DNA of 64,000 nt from JAVXTH01 sp036642795 (GCA_036642795.1 JAVXTH010000002.1:62001-126000), one strand, 5' to 3'. Positions 45,647 to 54,954 are shown, counted from the first letter of the stretch. Program-made: numbers and translations. The notes: generated by a model from the sequence alone, not told the origin.

Positions 45647-45720
45647 GCGGATGTAGTTCAATGGTAGAACTTCAGCCTTCCAAGCTGACTACGTGAGTTC
45701 GATTCTCATCATCCGCTCCA
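45647..45720 (+). tRNA. tRNA-Gly (anticodon TCC)
   Basis: Acceptor GCGGATG pairs with CATCCGC; anticodon loop CTTCCAA puts TCC at 45679-45681. CCA is encoded. Confidence 0.95.
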
Positions 45721-45730
45721 ATTATAAACG

Positions 45731-45753
45731 AAGCCTATTTAAAGGCTTTTTTT
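45731..45753 (+). terminator. terminator of the tRNA cluster
   Basis: AAGCCT, 6-nt loop, AGGCTT, then a run of T. It ends the six-tRNA transcript. Confidence 0.85.
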
Positions 45754-45881
45754 GTGTCAAAATTTTATGGGGCATTTTATATCGCAGTTATTAATTGATT
45801 ATTACAAATATTTCAAATCATTTTAGGTAAACCACTCTCTTATGCATATGTAATAGTATAATGACAAAGGAGATGAGTAAT

Positions 45882-46901
45882 ATGTATTTACAAGTTAAAA
45901 TATATTTAAATCCTAATGAAAACGCCATAAAAGAACTTTTATCCTATGAAACAACATTCAAAATGGAAGTAAAGAGAATATTTGAAACTTTTATTAAGGA
46001 AAATAAGATTTACGAATATCCATATAAATTAGTTAGTAATAATATTTCATATAATAGTAAATGTTTAGCATTATTAACTGCAAAAGAAATGTACAAAAAA
46101 AAGGAACAAAATATACCTTACCGTTATAGTTATTCAAGCATTTGGAATAACTCATCATATGAAATCAATGAAAATGTTTTAAAATTAGAATTAGGTATTG
46201 AAAGAAATAAAGAAAAGCTTATAATACCAATTTACTTTCACGAACAACCAATGAATCGTATTATCAGTGGTAAAGCAATGAATATGAAAATAATAAACCG
46301 AAAAGGTAAATGGTATGCAAACATTTATATAGAATGTAAACCATCAAGTAAAAACAGTAAAAAAATAATGGGAATTGATATTGGTGTAAAGGTTCCTGCA
46401 GTTTGTGCTACAGAAAATAATAAAATCTGCTTTTTCGGAAATGGAAGAGAATTACGTTACATACAAAGAAAATTTAAATCACACATAAAAGAAATGCAAA
46501 GAAATAAGCAATATAAAAAACTTAGAGCTTATGAGCATAAATTAAGTCACGTTCTAAATTACTATGATCATAAAATTTCAAAAGAGATAATCGATTATGC
46601 AATTGCGAATGATATAGGATTTATTAAAATGGAAAATTTGACAAGAATTAATTTGAAATTTAATACTTATCATAATCCAAATATTTACCTATGGTCATAT
46701 AGGCGTTTACAAGAATACATAGATTACAAAGCGAAACTCAATGGTATAAAAGTAATCTATATTAATCCTTATAACACTAGCAAAACTTGCCCTATATGTG
46801 GACAAATTAATCATGCAAATGACCGTAATTATGAATGTTCGTGCGGATTTCATGGGCATAGAGATGCAGTAGCAGCCATGAATATATTAAATGCACTGTG
46901 A
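45882..46901 (+). CDS. tnpB: TnpB (IS200/IS605-type RNA-guided nuclease), no TnpA nearby
   Basis: A 339-residue TnpB, short for the family. The start at 45882 is set by AAAGGAG nine bases upstream. The RuvC active site looks intact: Asp166 in MGIDIGVKVPAV, Glu251 in IKMENLTRI and Asp328 in GHRDAVAAMNIL. The zinc finger has CPICG and CSCG. TnpB proteins cut DNA guided by an omega RNA made from the element's own 3' end, which keeps the transposon in place. No TnpA transposase is in the window, so the element is not self-mobile. It sits directly downstream of the tRNA operon. Confidence 0.9.
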   Translation: MYLQVKIYLNPNENAIKELLSYETTFKMEVKRIFETFIKENKIYEYPYKLVSNNISYNSKCLALLTAKEMYKKKEQNIPYRYSYSSIWNNSSYEINENVLKLELGIERNKEKLIIPIYFHEQPMNRIISGKAMNMKIINRKGKWYANIYIECKPSSKNSKKIMGIDIGVKVPAVCATENNKICFFGNGRELRYIQRKFKSHIKEMQRNKQYKKLRAYEHKLSHVLNYYDHKISKEIIDYAIANDIGFIKMENLTRINLKFNTYHNPNIYLWSYRRLQEYIDYKAKLNGIKVIYINPYNTSKTCPICGQINHANDRNYECSCGFHGHRDAVAAMNILNAL

Positions 46902-47030
46902 GTTGTAAACTACAATTCAGCCTATAGTATTAAATATAATAATACAGCTATAGGACGGGTGATGGCACATCCATATCAACTCTCCCATATAGATGTTGAA
47001 AAAAATGCCGTGGCGTTCGAAACCCAACTA
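46902..47030 (+). ncRNA. candidate omega RNA (right end) of the TnpB element
   Basis: The 130 bases after the tnpB stop fold strongly by eye. TTGTA/TACAA make a small hairpin (46903-46915). A long hairpin follows: CCTATA (46921-46926) with TATAGG (46949-46954), then GTATTA with TAATAC inside. Last come nested pairings GGGT (46957-46960) with ACCC (47022-47025), GGCA (46964-46967) with TGCC (47006-47009), and TCAAC (46976-46980) with GTTGA (46995-46999). Position and structure fit a TnpB guide RNA scaffold. The exact element end and guide segment cannot be placed without related copies. Confidence 0.5.
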
Positions 47031-47066
47031 ATGAAAAATGTTTACAAAACATTTTTCATTTTATTT
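47031..47066 (+). terminator. hairpin downstream of the TnpB element
   Basis: ATGAAAAATGTTT, 3-nt loop, AAACATTTTTCAT, followed by TTTATTTTATT. It probably ends the tnpB/omega RNA transcript, or lies just outside the element. Confidence 0.7.
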
Positions 47067-47189
47067 TATTTTGGCAAACAATTTTAGTTTTAATCATAAT
47101 AAGCAAAGGTTATAGAAAAAACTAACCAATATATTTTTCCTCACTCACCAATTAAAATATTATATTATAAAGAAAATAAGATTTTTTTG

Positions 47190-47198
47190 TGATATACT
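47190..47198 (+). promoter_or_regulatory. extended -10 promoter of the gene at 47223
   Basis: TGATATACT (extended -10) lies 24 bases before the start codon, after a T-rich run. No good -35 hexamer. Confidence 0.45.
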
Positions 47199-47222
47199 AT
47201 TGCTTGAACAGGAGGAATCTAC

Positions 47223-47657
47223 ATGTATCAAGTATTTAACACAAAGCTTTTAAACAGCAAACAAAGATTTTATTATGGATTGTTCTTTGGCTTTCTTGCC
47301 AGCTTAGGATGCGCAGTATTATATGCTGTTTTTGAAAATACGTTTCATATCCGCTTCTCCATTCTTTATGCAGCAATGGGGTATATTATTTCAATGGTAA
47401 TTCAAAAATATGGTCGTGGTGTTCAAAAAAAATATTCTATCTTGGGTGCTAGCTTAACAGCTTTCAGCATAATTTTATCAATGATATTTATTTATAGTCC
47501 ATACGAATTTAACATATTATTTCATCCCGCAATGTGGTCAGTTAGTATCCAAATGATATTCTCAATTTATACAAATTTAACTACAAATACTGTCCTAATG
47601 ATTCTATTTCAAGGAGTAGGTATTTATATCGGGTATGTGAATTCTCGAGTAGTATAA
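47223..47657 (+). CDS. hypothetical membrane protein, four helices
   Basis: A 144-residue protein I do not recognise. Four membrane helices are predicted at about residues 18-38, 47-62, 72-92 and 100-140 (possibly split). A basic loop (QKYGRGVQKKYS) lies between helices two and three. GGAGGAATCTAC precedes the ATG and a strong hairpin follows the stop. Single gene. Confidence 0.7.
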   Translation: MYQVFNTKLLNSKQRFYYGLFFGFLASLGCAVLYAVFENTFHIRFSILYAAMGYIISMVIQKYGRGVQKKYSILGASLTAFSIILSMIFIYSPYEFNILFHPAMWSVSIQMIFSIYTNLTTNTVLMILFQGVGIYIGYVNSRVV

Positions 47658-47706
47658 AAATGTCTATTAAATCAAATAAAATATAAGTTATATGTAATTC
47701 TTAAAG

Positions 47707-47748
47707 AAAAAACGGATCTATTGTAAAAATAGTCCCGTTTTTATTTTT
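47707..47748. terminator. rho-independent terminator
   Basis: AAAAACGG...CCGTTTTT with inner CTATT/AATAG pairing, then ATTTTT. It lies between convergent genes and could serve both. Confidence 0.8.
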
Positions 47749-47791
47749 AGCGTTTTTATACTATTACCATTGAGATAAAATATAATTAAAT

Positions 47792-48142
47792 TCACTTATT
47801 TATAATTGCCATTTCCTCAGCGTCATCTTGTGAAACAATCGAATTTCCTTCAATTCTCTCATATTGGCAAACATCTAGTAAAAACAAAAAAGCACGATTA
47901 TCTGCATCAATTTCTCCATCTTTAATTTTTTCTTCACTAAAGCGAATGGTTGTATTATCCTCAATTAATTTTACAGCTTTATCAACTTCATTATCATCAA
48001 TACCCAAAAGATAAGTAGTATTACCATACTGCAGAAAATCATCACTCGTAGATACCATCGTTGCTTGATAATTATTTTCAGACAGTGCACTAGAAACTTC
48101 TTCTTTATCTTCTTCGTTGACAATGATCAGCATTAACTTCAT
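47792..48142 (-). CDS. DarA/YaaQ-like PII-type protein (possible cyclic di-AMP receptor)
   Basis: A 116-residue protein resembling the YaaQ/DarA family: an MKLMLIIVNEED start, ATMVSTSDDFLQYGNTTYLLG in the position of the loop that binds cyclic di-AMP (usually ST-GGFL--GNTT), and DNEVDKAVKLIED. The glycines of the usual loop are replaced by Asp residues (SDDFL), so cyclic di-AMP binding is uncertain. The C-terminus has a VFVLDV-like strand (AFLFLLDVCQYERI). Single gene. Confidence 0.7.
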   Translation of the reverse strand: MKLMLIIVNEEDKEEVSSALSENNYQATMVSTSDDFLQYGNTTYLLGIDDNEVDKAVKLIEDNTTIRFSEEKIKDGEIDADNRAFLFLLDVCQYERIEGNSIVSQDDAEEMAIINK

Positions 48143-48278
48143 GTCGTACCACCTCGCTCTATATCATACCATATTTATATCCTAATGGTTTAGTAAATTA
48201 ATAATAACATTGTTTCTTTTTAATCTATAATGTAGAATGAAAGTAATTAAGATATTCATCTAAAAGGAGATTAACGCT

Positions 48279-49298
48279 ATGCGAAATCATGAGGTTACTA
48301 AAAAGCAGCGCTTACTAAATGACGCTGGAAAGCTCAATGAACCTGGATTTTCAAAATCTATGCTACAAGAGTATAGTCGGAAAGACATAAAATCACCATC
48401 CTTCCGCATTAAAGAATGGGATTATTATCTAGTTTTATGCGATGATTTTGCCTTTGCTTTTACTATTTCAGATGATGGTTATATTGGTCTTCAATCCGTT
48501 ACTATTTTAGATTTTAAGAAACCATGGGAACACACTGAAACAATTTTAAATCCCTTCCCCATGGGAAAATTAAAAATGCCGCCATCCTCAATTTCTGGAA
48601 ATAGTTCTTATGAAGATAAGCGTCTTCAAATGAAATTTATTGTAAATAAAGACCAGCGCCGAATAATTTGCAATTTTAACAATTTTTATCAAGGAAAGCC
48701 TTTTGAATGTGATATTACCCTACAGCAATCCTTATTTGATTCAATGGTTATTGCCACCCCTTGGAATAATAACAAAGCTTTTTACTATAATCAAAAAATC
48801 AATTGTATGCGAGCAAGTGGTTACGTAATTTTTGATAACACTAAGTACATTTTCGACCCCAAAACCGATTTTGGAACACTCGATTGGGGCAGAGGAGTCT
48901 GGACGTATGATAATACATGGTACTGGAGCAACGGAAACGGTATTGTCGAAGGTAAACCTTTCGGTTTCAATATAGGTTATGGATTCGGCAACACTTCCGC
49001 AGCAAGTGAAAATATGATTTACTACGATGGCGTTAGTCATAAATTAGATGATATTACTTTCCACATCCCAAGCGATAGTTATGAATCGCCATGGAATTTC
49101 ACTTCAAGCGACCAACGATTTGAAATGACTTTTCTACCAATCATTGATCGCAAAGCAAAAACATCCCTAGGCATTATTCTTACAGATCAGCATCAAGTTT
49201 TTGGTAAAATGACTGGCCAAGTTATTCTTGACGATGGAAAAGTATTACATATAAAAGACCTAACTTGTTTTGCTGAATGTGTTCATAACCGATATTAA
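48279..49298 (+). CDS. DUF2804 domain protein
   Basis: A 339-residue protein of the DUF2804 family. It is beta-rich, with the family's DWGRGVWTYDNTWYWSNGNG motif (first half DWGRGVWTYDNTW) and GFNIGYGFGNTS. The fold is probably related to lipocalin-type proteins that bind lipids or hydrophobic ligands; no catalytic role is known. No signal peptide or membrane helix. Ribosome-binding site AAAAGGAGATTAACGCT. Converges on rluF. Confidence 0.85.
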   Translation: MRNHEVTKKQRLLNDAGKLNEPGFSKSMLQEYSRKDIKSPSFRIKEWDYYLVLCDDFAFAFTISDDGYIGLQSVTILDFKKPWEHTETILNPFPMGKLKMPPSSISGNSSYEDKRLQMKFIVNKDQRRIICNFNNFYQGKPFECDITLQQSLFDSMVIATPWNNNKAFYYNQKINCMRASGYVIFDNTKYIFDPKTDFGTLDWGRGVWTYDNTWYWSNGNGIVEGKPFGFNIGYGFGNTSAASENMIYYDGVSHKLDDITFHIPSDSYESPWNFTSSDQRFEMTFLPIIDRKAKTSLGIILTDQHQVFGKMTGQVILDDGKVLHIKDLTCFAECVHNRY

Positions 49299-49320
49299 AA
49301 CAAAAGACTATACCAATAAT

Positions 49321-49367
49321 AAAATGAGCCACCTAAATTGGGCAACCAATTAAAGGAGGTTCATTTT
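49321..49367. terminator. long bidirectional hairpin with GCAA tetraloop
   Basis: A left arm of 21 nt (49321-49341) and a right arm of 22 nt (49346-49367) pair with one wobble, one mismatch and one small internal loop, around a GNRA tetraloop GCAA at 49342-49345. Flanked by AAAA and TTTT, it fits a bidirectional terminator between convergent genes. Confidence 0.75.
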
Positions 49368-49369
49368 AA

Positions 49370-50164
49370 TTAAAGTGTAGTCTTATTTATTATATTATTT
49401 AACTCAACCAATTCATCTTCATTGAGGTATCTCCAACCGCCTACGCCCATATCATCAAGCTCAATATTCATAACCCTAATGCGCTTCAAATCCCTCACAA
49501 CATAACCAAGCGCTGAGCACATTCTCCGAATTTGTCGATTTAATCCCTCTGTTAAAATTAGATTGAAAGACTTTGGACCTATTTGTTCAATTAAACATGG
49601 TTTCGTCACCTGATATGAATTGCTAACCGGATTATATATTTGAATTCCATTTCTCATCGCCTCTAAAAAAGCACAATCAATATTTTTATTCACACTTACA
49701 ATATATTCTTTTTCATGCCCATTATTAGATCTTAATACTTTATTAACAATATCCCCATCATTTGTAATTAGAATCAACCCAGATGATTCTTTATCTAATC
49801 TACCAATTGGAAATACACGCAATGGATAATTTAAAAAATCTGTAATATTATCTTCCATTTCAGTATCCGTGGTGCAAGTAATACCGCATGGCTTATGCAA
49901 AGCAATATAAACCATTCTCTCTTCCGTTTCAATTTCTTGATGATCAACAACAACTAACTGATTAGGAAAAACTTTTGTGCCTATTTGTGCAATTATACCA
50001 TCAATACTTACTTTTCCTTCTTCAATATAACGATCTGCTTCCCTTCTGGAGCAATAACCAGAACTAGCGATATATTTATTCAATCGAACAGACTGTTTCT
50101 CTTCATGTTTAATAATATCACTACCATTTACAATTTTCGAATCTATCTGATAGGCATGTCTCAT
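49370..50164 (-). CDS. rluF: 23S rRNA pseudouridine synthase, RluF-like
   Basis: A 264-residue RsuA/RluB/E/F family enzyme. An S4 RNA-binding domain (about residues 25-75, VRLNKYIASSGYCSRREADR) precedes the catalytic domain with the nucleophilic Asp in GRLDKESSGLILITNDGD. The NRQIRRMCSALGY segment near the C-terminus is diagnostic. RluF modifies U2604 of 23S rRNA; assignment to RluF rather than RluB rests on the NDGDIVNKVLR pattern. AAAGGTAAATAT precedes the ATG. Confidence 0.88.
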   Translation of the reverse strand: MRHAYQIDSKIVNGSDIIKHEEKQSVRLNKYIASSGYCSRREADRYIEEGKVSIDGIIAQIGTKVFPNQLVVVDHQEIETEERMVYIALHKPCGITCTTDTEMEDNITDFLNYPLRVFPIGRLDKESSGLILITNDGDIVNKVLRSNNGHEKEYIVSVNKNIDCAFLEAMRNGIQIYNPVSNSYQVTKPCLIEQIGPKSFNLILTEGLNRQIRRMCSALGYVVRDLKRIRVMNIELDDMGVGGWRYLNEDELVELNNIINKTTL

Positions 50165-50383
50165 ATATTTACCTTTTATCTCTCTATATTTAAGAATATT
50201 ATACCATAGATGCTATAGTAAAACGAAGGAATAACAATTACAAAACACCACATAAATCACATTTATCCCTACACACTATAATATAATTATAATTATCAAT
50301 CATAAAATATATTTAGATAACAATCCATAAACGTGTTACAATAATATCATAGCAATAAAACGAATACGATTGGTGGGTTGTTA

Positions 50384-53239
50384 ATGCAAAAAGAACAAAC
50401 AAATTCTTTAGTCTTAAATAATCAAAATTCAAACGTTTTTGAAGAATTAAAAAGCTCTTTAGAAACTTGCCTTAGTTTTAATTTTAGTGTTGCTTTTATT
50501 AATTATGGTGGTTTACAATTATTTTTAAAAACATTTGACGAATTGAATAAAAATAATATTCATGGGAAAATAATCACATCTACTTATTTAAATTTCACTG
50601 AACCTAAAGCTCTAGGTAAACTGGATACGTTCGATAACATTGATCTAAAAGTTTATAATGAAGTTCAATCAAAAGGCTTTCATTCAAAGGCCTATATTTT
50701 CGAATATGAAAATGAATATAAAATAATTATTGGTTCAAGCAATTTAACATGTAGTGCTTTAAAAAATAATATTGAATGGAACATCGAGGTAATATCAAAA
50801 AAAGACGATTTATTCTTAATTGATGTTTTAGATGAATTCATGAGTTTATGGGATAATCTAAAACCTGTAACCCCTAGTTTTATAAATGAATACGACACTT
50901 TTATCCGATTATTAAAAGATCGAAATAAATTTAGCAAAAATGAGTATTTTAAATACAATGAAAATAGTAATGAAGAAATACCATATGATTTTGAAATAAT
51001 CCCCAATTCAATGCAAGAACGTGCCATCACAAATTTGAATAAATTACGCAAATTTAAAGAGAATAAAGCTTTAGTTATAGCAGCAACTGCCACAGGTAAA
51101 ACCTATATGAGTGCTTTAGATGTGAAACAATTTAAGCCCAAAAAAATGTTGTATATTGTTCATCGTGAAGAAATTCTACGTCATGCACAAAAATCTTATC
51201 AACGAGTTTTAGGAAGCAGCATTAAAACAGGAATTTTTATGGGCGGACAAAAAGATTTTGATGCCAAATATATATTTTCATCCATTCAGACTTTACAACG
51301 CAATTACGAAATGTTTGATCGCGATGAATTTGATTATATTGTAGTCGATGAGGCTCACCATATTGGCGCTGAGACGTATCAAAGAGTATTACAGTATTTT
51401 ACCCCTGATTTCTTATTAGGCATGACAGCAACCCCCGAACGCTCAGACAAGTATGATATATTCAATTTCTTTGACAATAATGTTGCAATCGAAGTAAGGT
51501 TGCATGAAGCAATGGAAGAAAACTTGGTTGTTCCGTTTCATTATTTTGGAATCGAAGATGTTTCTCAAGTAGATTATAATGGAGTCGATTTAAATGATAT
51601 TGCAGCAATTGCAAAACAATTAAAAGTAGTTCAAAGAGTTGATTATATAATTGACCAAATGAATTTGTATGGCCATGATGGAGAAAAGCGAAAATGTTTG
51701 GCTTTCTGCATCAATATCGATCACGCAAAATTTATGTGCGATGAATTCAACAAACGTCATATTCCAAGTGCTTGTCTCACAGGTGAACATAGCGGTAAAG
51801 AACGAGCCAGCATATTAAAGCGTCTTGAAGATGAAGAAGATAAATTAGAAGTAATTTTCACAGTCGATATTTTTAATGAAGGTATCGACATCCCTTCTAT
51901 CAACCTTGTACTAATGCTTCGTCCAACGCAATCAGCTATCATTTTTGTACAACAGTTAGGTAGAGGTCTTAGAAAATCAGTAGGCAAACAATATTTAACC
52001 GTTCTCGATTTTATCGGGAATTATAATCGCGCTTTTTTAATTGCCATTGCTCTAAAAGGAAGTCGTTATTATGATAAAGACAGTTTAAAGGTTTCGGTAG
52101 CTAATAATTTTTATAATATTCCTGGCGAAAGTTTTGTCCAATTAGATAGAATTAGTAAAAATCGCATTCTTAAACAACTCGAGCTAGAAAATTTTAATTC
52201 TTTCCGTTATTTAAAGGAAGAATATTTATCATTTAAGGCACTACTTAAAGGTAGAATTCCTTATCATTTAATGGATTATCTTTGTTATGAAGGCTCACCA
52301 AATCCAAATAAATTCATTAAATATTCTGGAACTTATTTAAATTTTCTAGTTAAAGTAGAAAAAAGTAATCCTTTAAGTTTGCTCCTTTTAGATCAGCCTT
52401 ATCAAAAGGCAATGAAGTATTTATCTGATATGTTACCGTTAAAAAGGCCCTTTGAATACGCCATTCTTTTAGAACTATTAAAAGCTAAAGAGATGTCATT
52501 CAATGCTTGTAAAAACAGTATATTAAAATACATAAATGATGTAGACGATGATAGTGTGCTTCACTCAATGGAATATTTAAATTTTAATTTCTACGATCAA
52601 TCACAATCTAAATTGTGGACCAAAATGGTTAACTATAATAAAAATAGTCTAACTCTTTCAAATGAAGCAAGAGCTTTTATGCTTGATAATAAAAAAGCAG
52701 ATTATCTATTAGATACTCTACACTTTGGTTTGACACAATACTCAAAATCATTTAAAGAAACAAATTACGGCATCCCTTTCTTTTGCTTATATGCAACTTA
52801 TAGTATGCAAGAAGTCGCCTTATTAAGCAACATAAGAAAATGTCACTCTTCTTTTAGAGGAAGTGGTTTAATAACCAATAACAACGACTATTTCTTGTTT
52901 GTCGATTTACATAAAGATGCTGATATCAAAGCCTCCATTAATTATAAAGATAAATTCTTCAATCGCAAATTTTTTCAATGGCAATCGCCAAATGCCACAA
53001 AACAAGATTCAATGCGAGGAAAGAACATCATCCACAACGTTGATAGAAACATCAATTTACATTTATTTATTCGAAAGTTTAAAAAAGTTGATAATCTAAT
53101 CCAGCCATATATTTATGTTGGCAAAATCAACACAAATGAATATGACGGAAATCAACCAATTACGATTAAAGCAAGATTAGTTCATGAATTACCAAGCGAA
53201 TTATATGAAGAGTTAACAAATAAAGTAAAAATCAATTAG
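50384..53239 (+). CDS. PLD-nuclease/SF2 helicase fusion with DUF3427-like C-terminus
   Basis: A 951-residue protein; the ATG at 50384 has GGTGGG upstream (a TTG at 50378 is less likely). Domains in order: an N-terminal PLD-type nuclease-like domain (about 1-165) with one HxK motif near residue 99 (FHSKAYIF) and IIGSSNLTCSAL; an SF2 helicase core with Walker A AATATGKTY (about 232), DEAH (about 320), TATPE (about 349) and motif VI QQLGRGLRKS; and a C-terminal DUF3427-type region (about 690-951). The family is widespread but poorly studied. It may degrade or process foreign or damaged DNA. Single gene facing the Nudix gene. Confidence 0.85.
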   Translation: MQKEQTNSLVLNNQNSNVFEELKSSLETCLSFNFSVAFINYGGLQLFLKTFDELNKNNIHGKIITSTYLNFTEPKALGKLDTFDNIDLKVYNEVQSKGFHSKAYIFEYENEYKIIIGSSNLTCSALKNNIEWNIEVISKKDDLFLIDVLDEFMSLWDNLKPVTPSFINEYDTFIRLLKDRNKFSKNEYFKYNENSNEEIPYDFEIIPNSMQERAITNLNKLRKFKENKALVIAATATGKTYMSALDVKQFKPKKMLYIVHREEILRHAQKSYQRVLGSSIKTGIFMGGQKDFDAKYIFSSIQTLQRNYEMFDRDEFDYIVVDEAHHIGAETYQRVLQYFTPDFLLGMTATPERSDKYDIFNFFDNNVAIEVRLHEAMEENLVVPFHYFGIEDVSQVDYNGVDLNDIAAIAKQLKVVQRVDYIIDQMNLYGHDGEKRKCLAFCINIDHAKFMCDEFNKRHIPSACLTGEHSGKERASILKRLEDEEDKLEVIFTVDIFNEGIDIPSINLVLMLRPTQSAIIFVQQLGRGLRKSVGKQYLTVLDFIGNYNRAFLIAIALKGSRYYDKDSLKVSVANNFYNIPGESFVQLDRISKNRILKQLELENFNSFRYLKEEYLSFKALLKGRIPYHLMDYLCYEGSPNPNKFIKYSGTYLNFLVKVEKSNPLSLLLLDQPYQKAMKYLSDMLPLKRPFEYAILLELLKAKEMSFNACKNSILKYINDVDDDSVLHSMEYLNFNFYDQSQSKLWTKMVNYNKNSLTLSNEARAFMLDNKKADYLLDTLHFGLTQYSKSFKETNYGIPFFCLYATYSMQEVALLSNIRKCHSSFRGSGLITNNNDYFLFVDLHKDADIKASINYKDKFFNRKFFQWQSPNATKQDSMRGKNIIHNVDRNINLHLFIRKFKKVDNLIQPYIYVGKINTNEYDGNQPITIKARLVHELPSELYEELTNKVKIN

Positions 53240-53255
53240 TCAAAGTCAAAATAAT

Positions 53256-53648
53256 TTATTGATATTCTTTTTGTGTTGCTTGCATTACTTTTATATCTGC
53301 TGGCACCCATTTAATATCTTCAATATCCGTATCAATATCAATCCACTTTATTGCCATATGATCATGTAAAATAATATTTGATGCTTCAAGTGAACACATA
53401 TAACACTTCATATTGAGAATGAATTTTTCATATTCATGATACACCGTAATTAAATGCTTGCCCACCGTAATTTTAATTTCCAATTCCTCTTTAATTTCCC
53501 TTTTTAATGCTGTTTCATCATTTTCATTTAATTCAATTTTCCCACCGGGAAATTCCCACAAACCGGCAAAGTCTCCCTTTAATCTTTGCGCGATAAGAAT
53601 TTTATCATCTTTTTTTATTACCGCAGCGACAACATTAACTATTTTCAT
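53256..53648 (-). CDS. Nudix hydrolase (MutT-like)
   Basis: A 130-residue Nudix protein with the box GKIELNENDETALKREIKEELEI, seen as GKIELNE, then REIKEELEI at the expected spacing; the usual final Gly is Glu. LWEFPGG before it is typical of MutT. Likely substrates are oxidised or unusual nucleoside triphosphates such as 8-oxo-dGTP or modified CTP. It converges on the PLD-helicase gene with 16 bases between stops. Confidence 0.9.
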   Translation of the reverse strand: MKIVNVVAAVIKKDDKILIAQRLKGDFAGLWEFPGGKIELNENDETALKREIKEELEIKITVGKHLITVYHEYEKFILNMKCYMCSLEASNIILHDHMAIKWIDIDTDIEDIKWVPADIKVMQATQKEYQ

Positions 53649-53745
53649 AAATTACACCCTTTCAAATCAAATCATACAAATGAATCACCTATGATAATAT
53701 TATATCATGGAGATAAATAAAGTAACCTACCTTATATCAAATCAT

Positions 53746-54666
53746 TCATTTCTGAATATCATATGTTTGTTTTACCATTCTAATAAACCATAGCGAATCA
53801 TCCGATAAAATTTCTTTTTTCCTTTTAATCCAAACAAGCGTTTTATCATAATCTAAATCATTAAGTTGTCTTGACATAATATTGCATTTCTTTAATTCAT
53901 TTATTTGCCATTTATTTCCTAAAAAATACGCATCACTATAATTTGTTGTCGTAATAATTGCATGATAGTTATTTACCGTTATGATTCTATTTTTTTTATT
54001 GAAATAGTTATATATCACTTCCGTATTAAGACATTGAAAATCAAAGAAATCCGATGGTAATTTAACAATAGGATAATCACTTAACGCATCTTTCGAAATG
54101 TTTTTTTTCTGAAGCAAAGGATGATTTTCTTTAACGTGAATATAGGTATTGCTACGATCAAGAACGAAACTTTCCAACCCTTTTAATTCAATTATTTTAT
54201 TTAAATTACTTAATTGTTTCGTTGCCACTACTAGCAATCCAATTTCCGATTCTAATTCTTCTACATTTTTTATTGCTTGCTCGACCGTAGTTTCAAGTAG
54301 TTTAATTGAAACATGCTTTGCGAGTGTAAAATCGCAATATTTTTTCATCATATCATCTTCCATAATAATATTTGCTAACGAAACGTTTAGAGAATTATAT
54401 GTTTCGCCTTTTGGCGTTTCTTTCATTAACTCAATTCCCTCAATTTGAGCAAGAATCGACTTAGCATAGGTATATAAAAGTTCCCCTTCTTTTGTTAAAG
54501 TTATTCCTCGATTATTACGAATTAAAAGTTCTCTCCCCACTTCTTCTTCTAACGCTTTCATTGTCTTACTTACGTTTGGTTGAGAAATATATAATGCTTC
54601 TGCTGCTTTATTAATACTCTTTTGTTTTACCACTTCAACAAAGCACTTCAAATTTGCAATTTTCAT
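53746..54666 (-). CDS. LysR family transcriptional regulator
   Basis: A 306-residue regulator. The N-terminal winged helix-turn-helix reads SINKAAEALYISQPNVSKT, and ELLIRNNRGITLTKEGELL follows. The C-terminal effector-binding domain (about 90-290) is present but of ordinary divergence. LysR proteins often control a neighbouring gene, yet the nearest divergent gene is missing here, so its target is unknown. Confidence 0.9.
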   Translation of the reverse strand: MKIANLKCFVEVVKQKSINKAAEALYISQPNVSKTMKALEEEVGRELLIRNNRGITLTKEGELLYTYAKSILAQIEGIELMKETPKGETYNSLNVSLANIIMEDDMMKKYCDFTLAKHVSIKLLETTVEQAIKNVEELESEIGLLVVATKQLSNLNKIIELKGLESFVLDRSNTYIHVKENHPLLQKKNISKDALSDYPIVKLPSDFFDFQCLNTEVIYNYFNKKNRIITVNNYHAIITTTNYSDAYFLGNKWQINELKKCNIMSRQLNDLDYDKTLVWIKRKKEILSDDSLWFIRMVKQTYDIQK

Positions 54667-54954
54667 AAATTATAATCATCCCATCTAATTTTACGTACCA
54701 ATTATAACACCATTTTATTCATTTTAACTTAATAATTATTAATAATTCATTCACTCGTTCTTTCTAGTAAATTTATAAACAAAATCTGCTCCATTTATTC
54801 AGAACAGATTTAAGTTTACCAATTTTGTTGCTTGTTTTATAGTTCATACATCCGTTTGTCAATAAAATTAGTTTTCCACAGTGCTAGATACATCCCACCG
54901 CTAACCTTTTCTACGTGTTAATAAATCAACAGCGAATCATCCAGCTTCACTTCA
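54667..54954. other. intergenic region with a hairpin, no gene found
   Basis: About 290 bases between the DUF2075 stop and the LysR start. A stem AAATCTG/CAGATTT (54782-54788 with 54805-54811) followed on the minus strand by TTTTGTTT may terminate the four-gene operon upstream. No open frame of note; short fragments on the minus strand (54830-54950) give broken peptide with stops. Confidence 0.45.

Noticed and set aside
47011..47025. T-arm-like stretch (GTTCGAAACCC) suggesting a tRNA remnant after tnpB
   Set aside because: No acceptor or anticodon arm can be built around it, and its ACCC is better explained as pairing with GGGT at 46957-46960.
54830..54954. Possible gene remnant after the DUF2075 gene (minus-strand peptides such as DEVKLDDSLLIY)
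   Set aside because: The frames are short and broken by stops, and I recognise no family, so chance is as likely.
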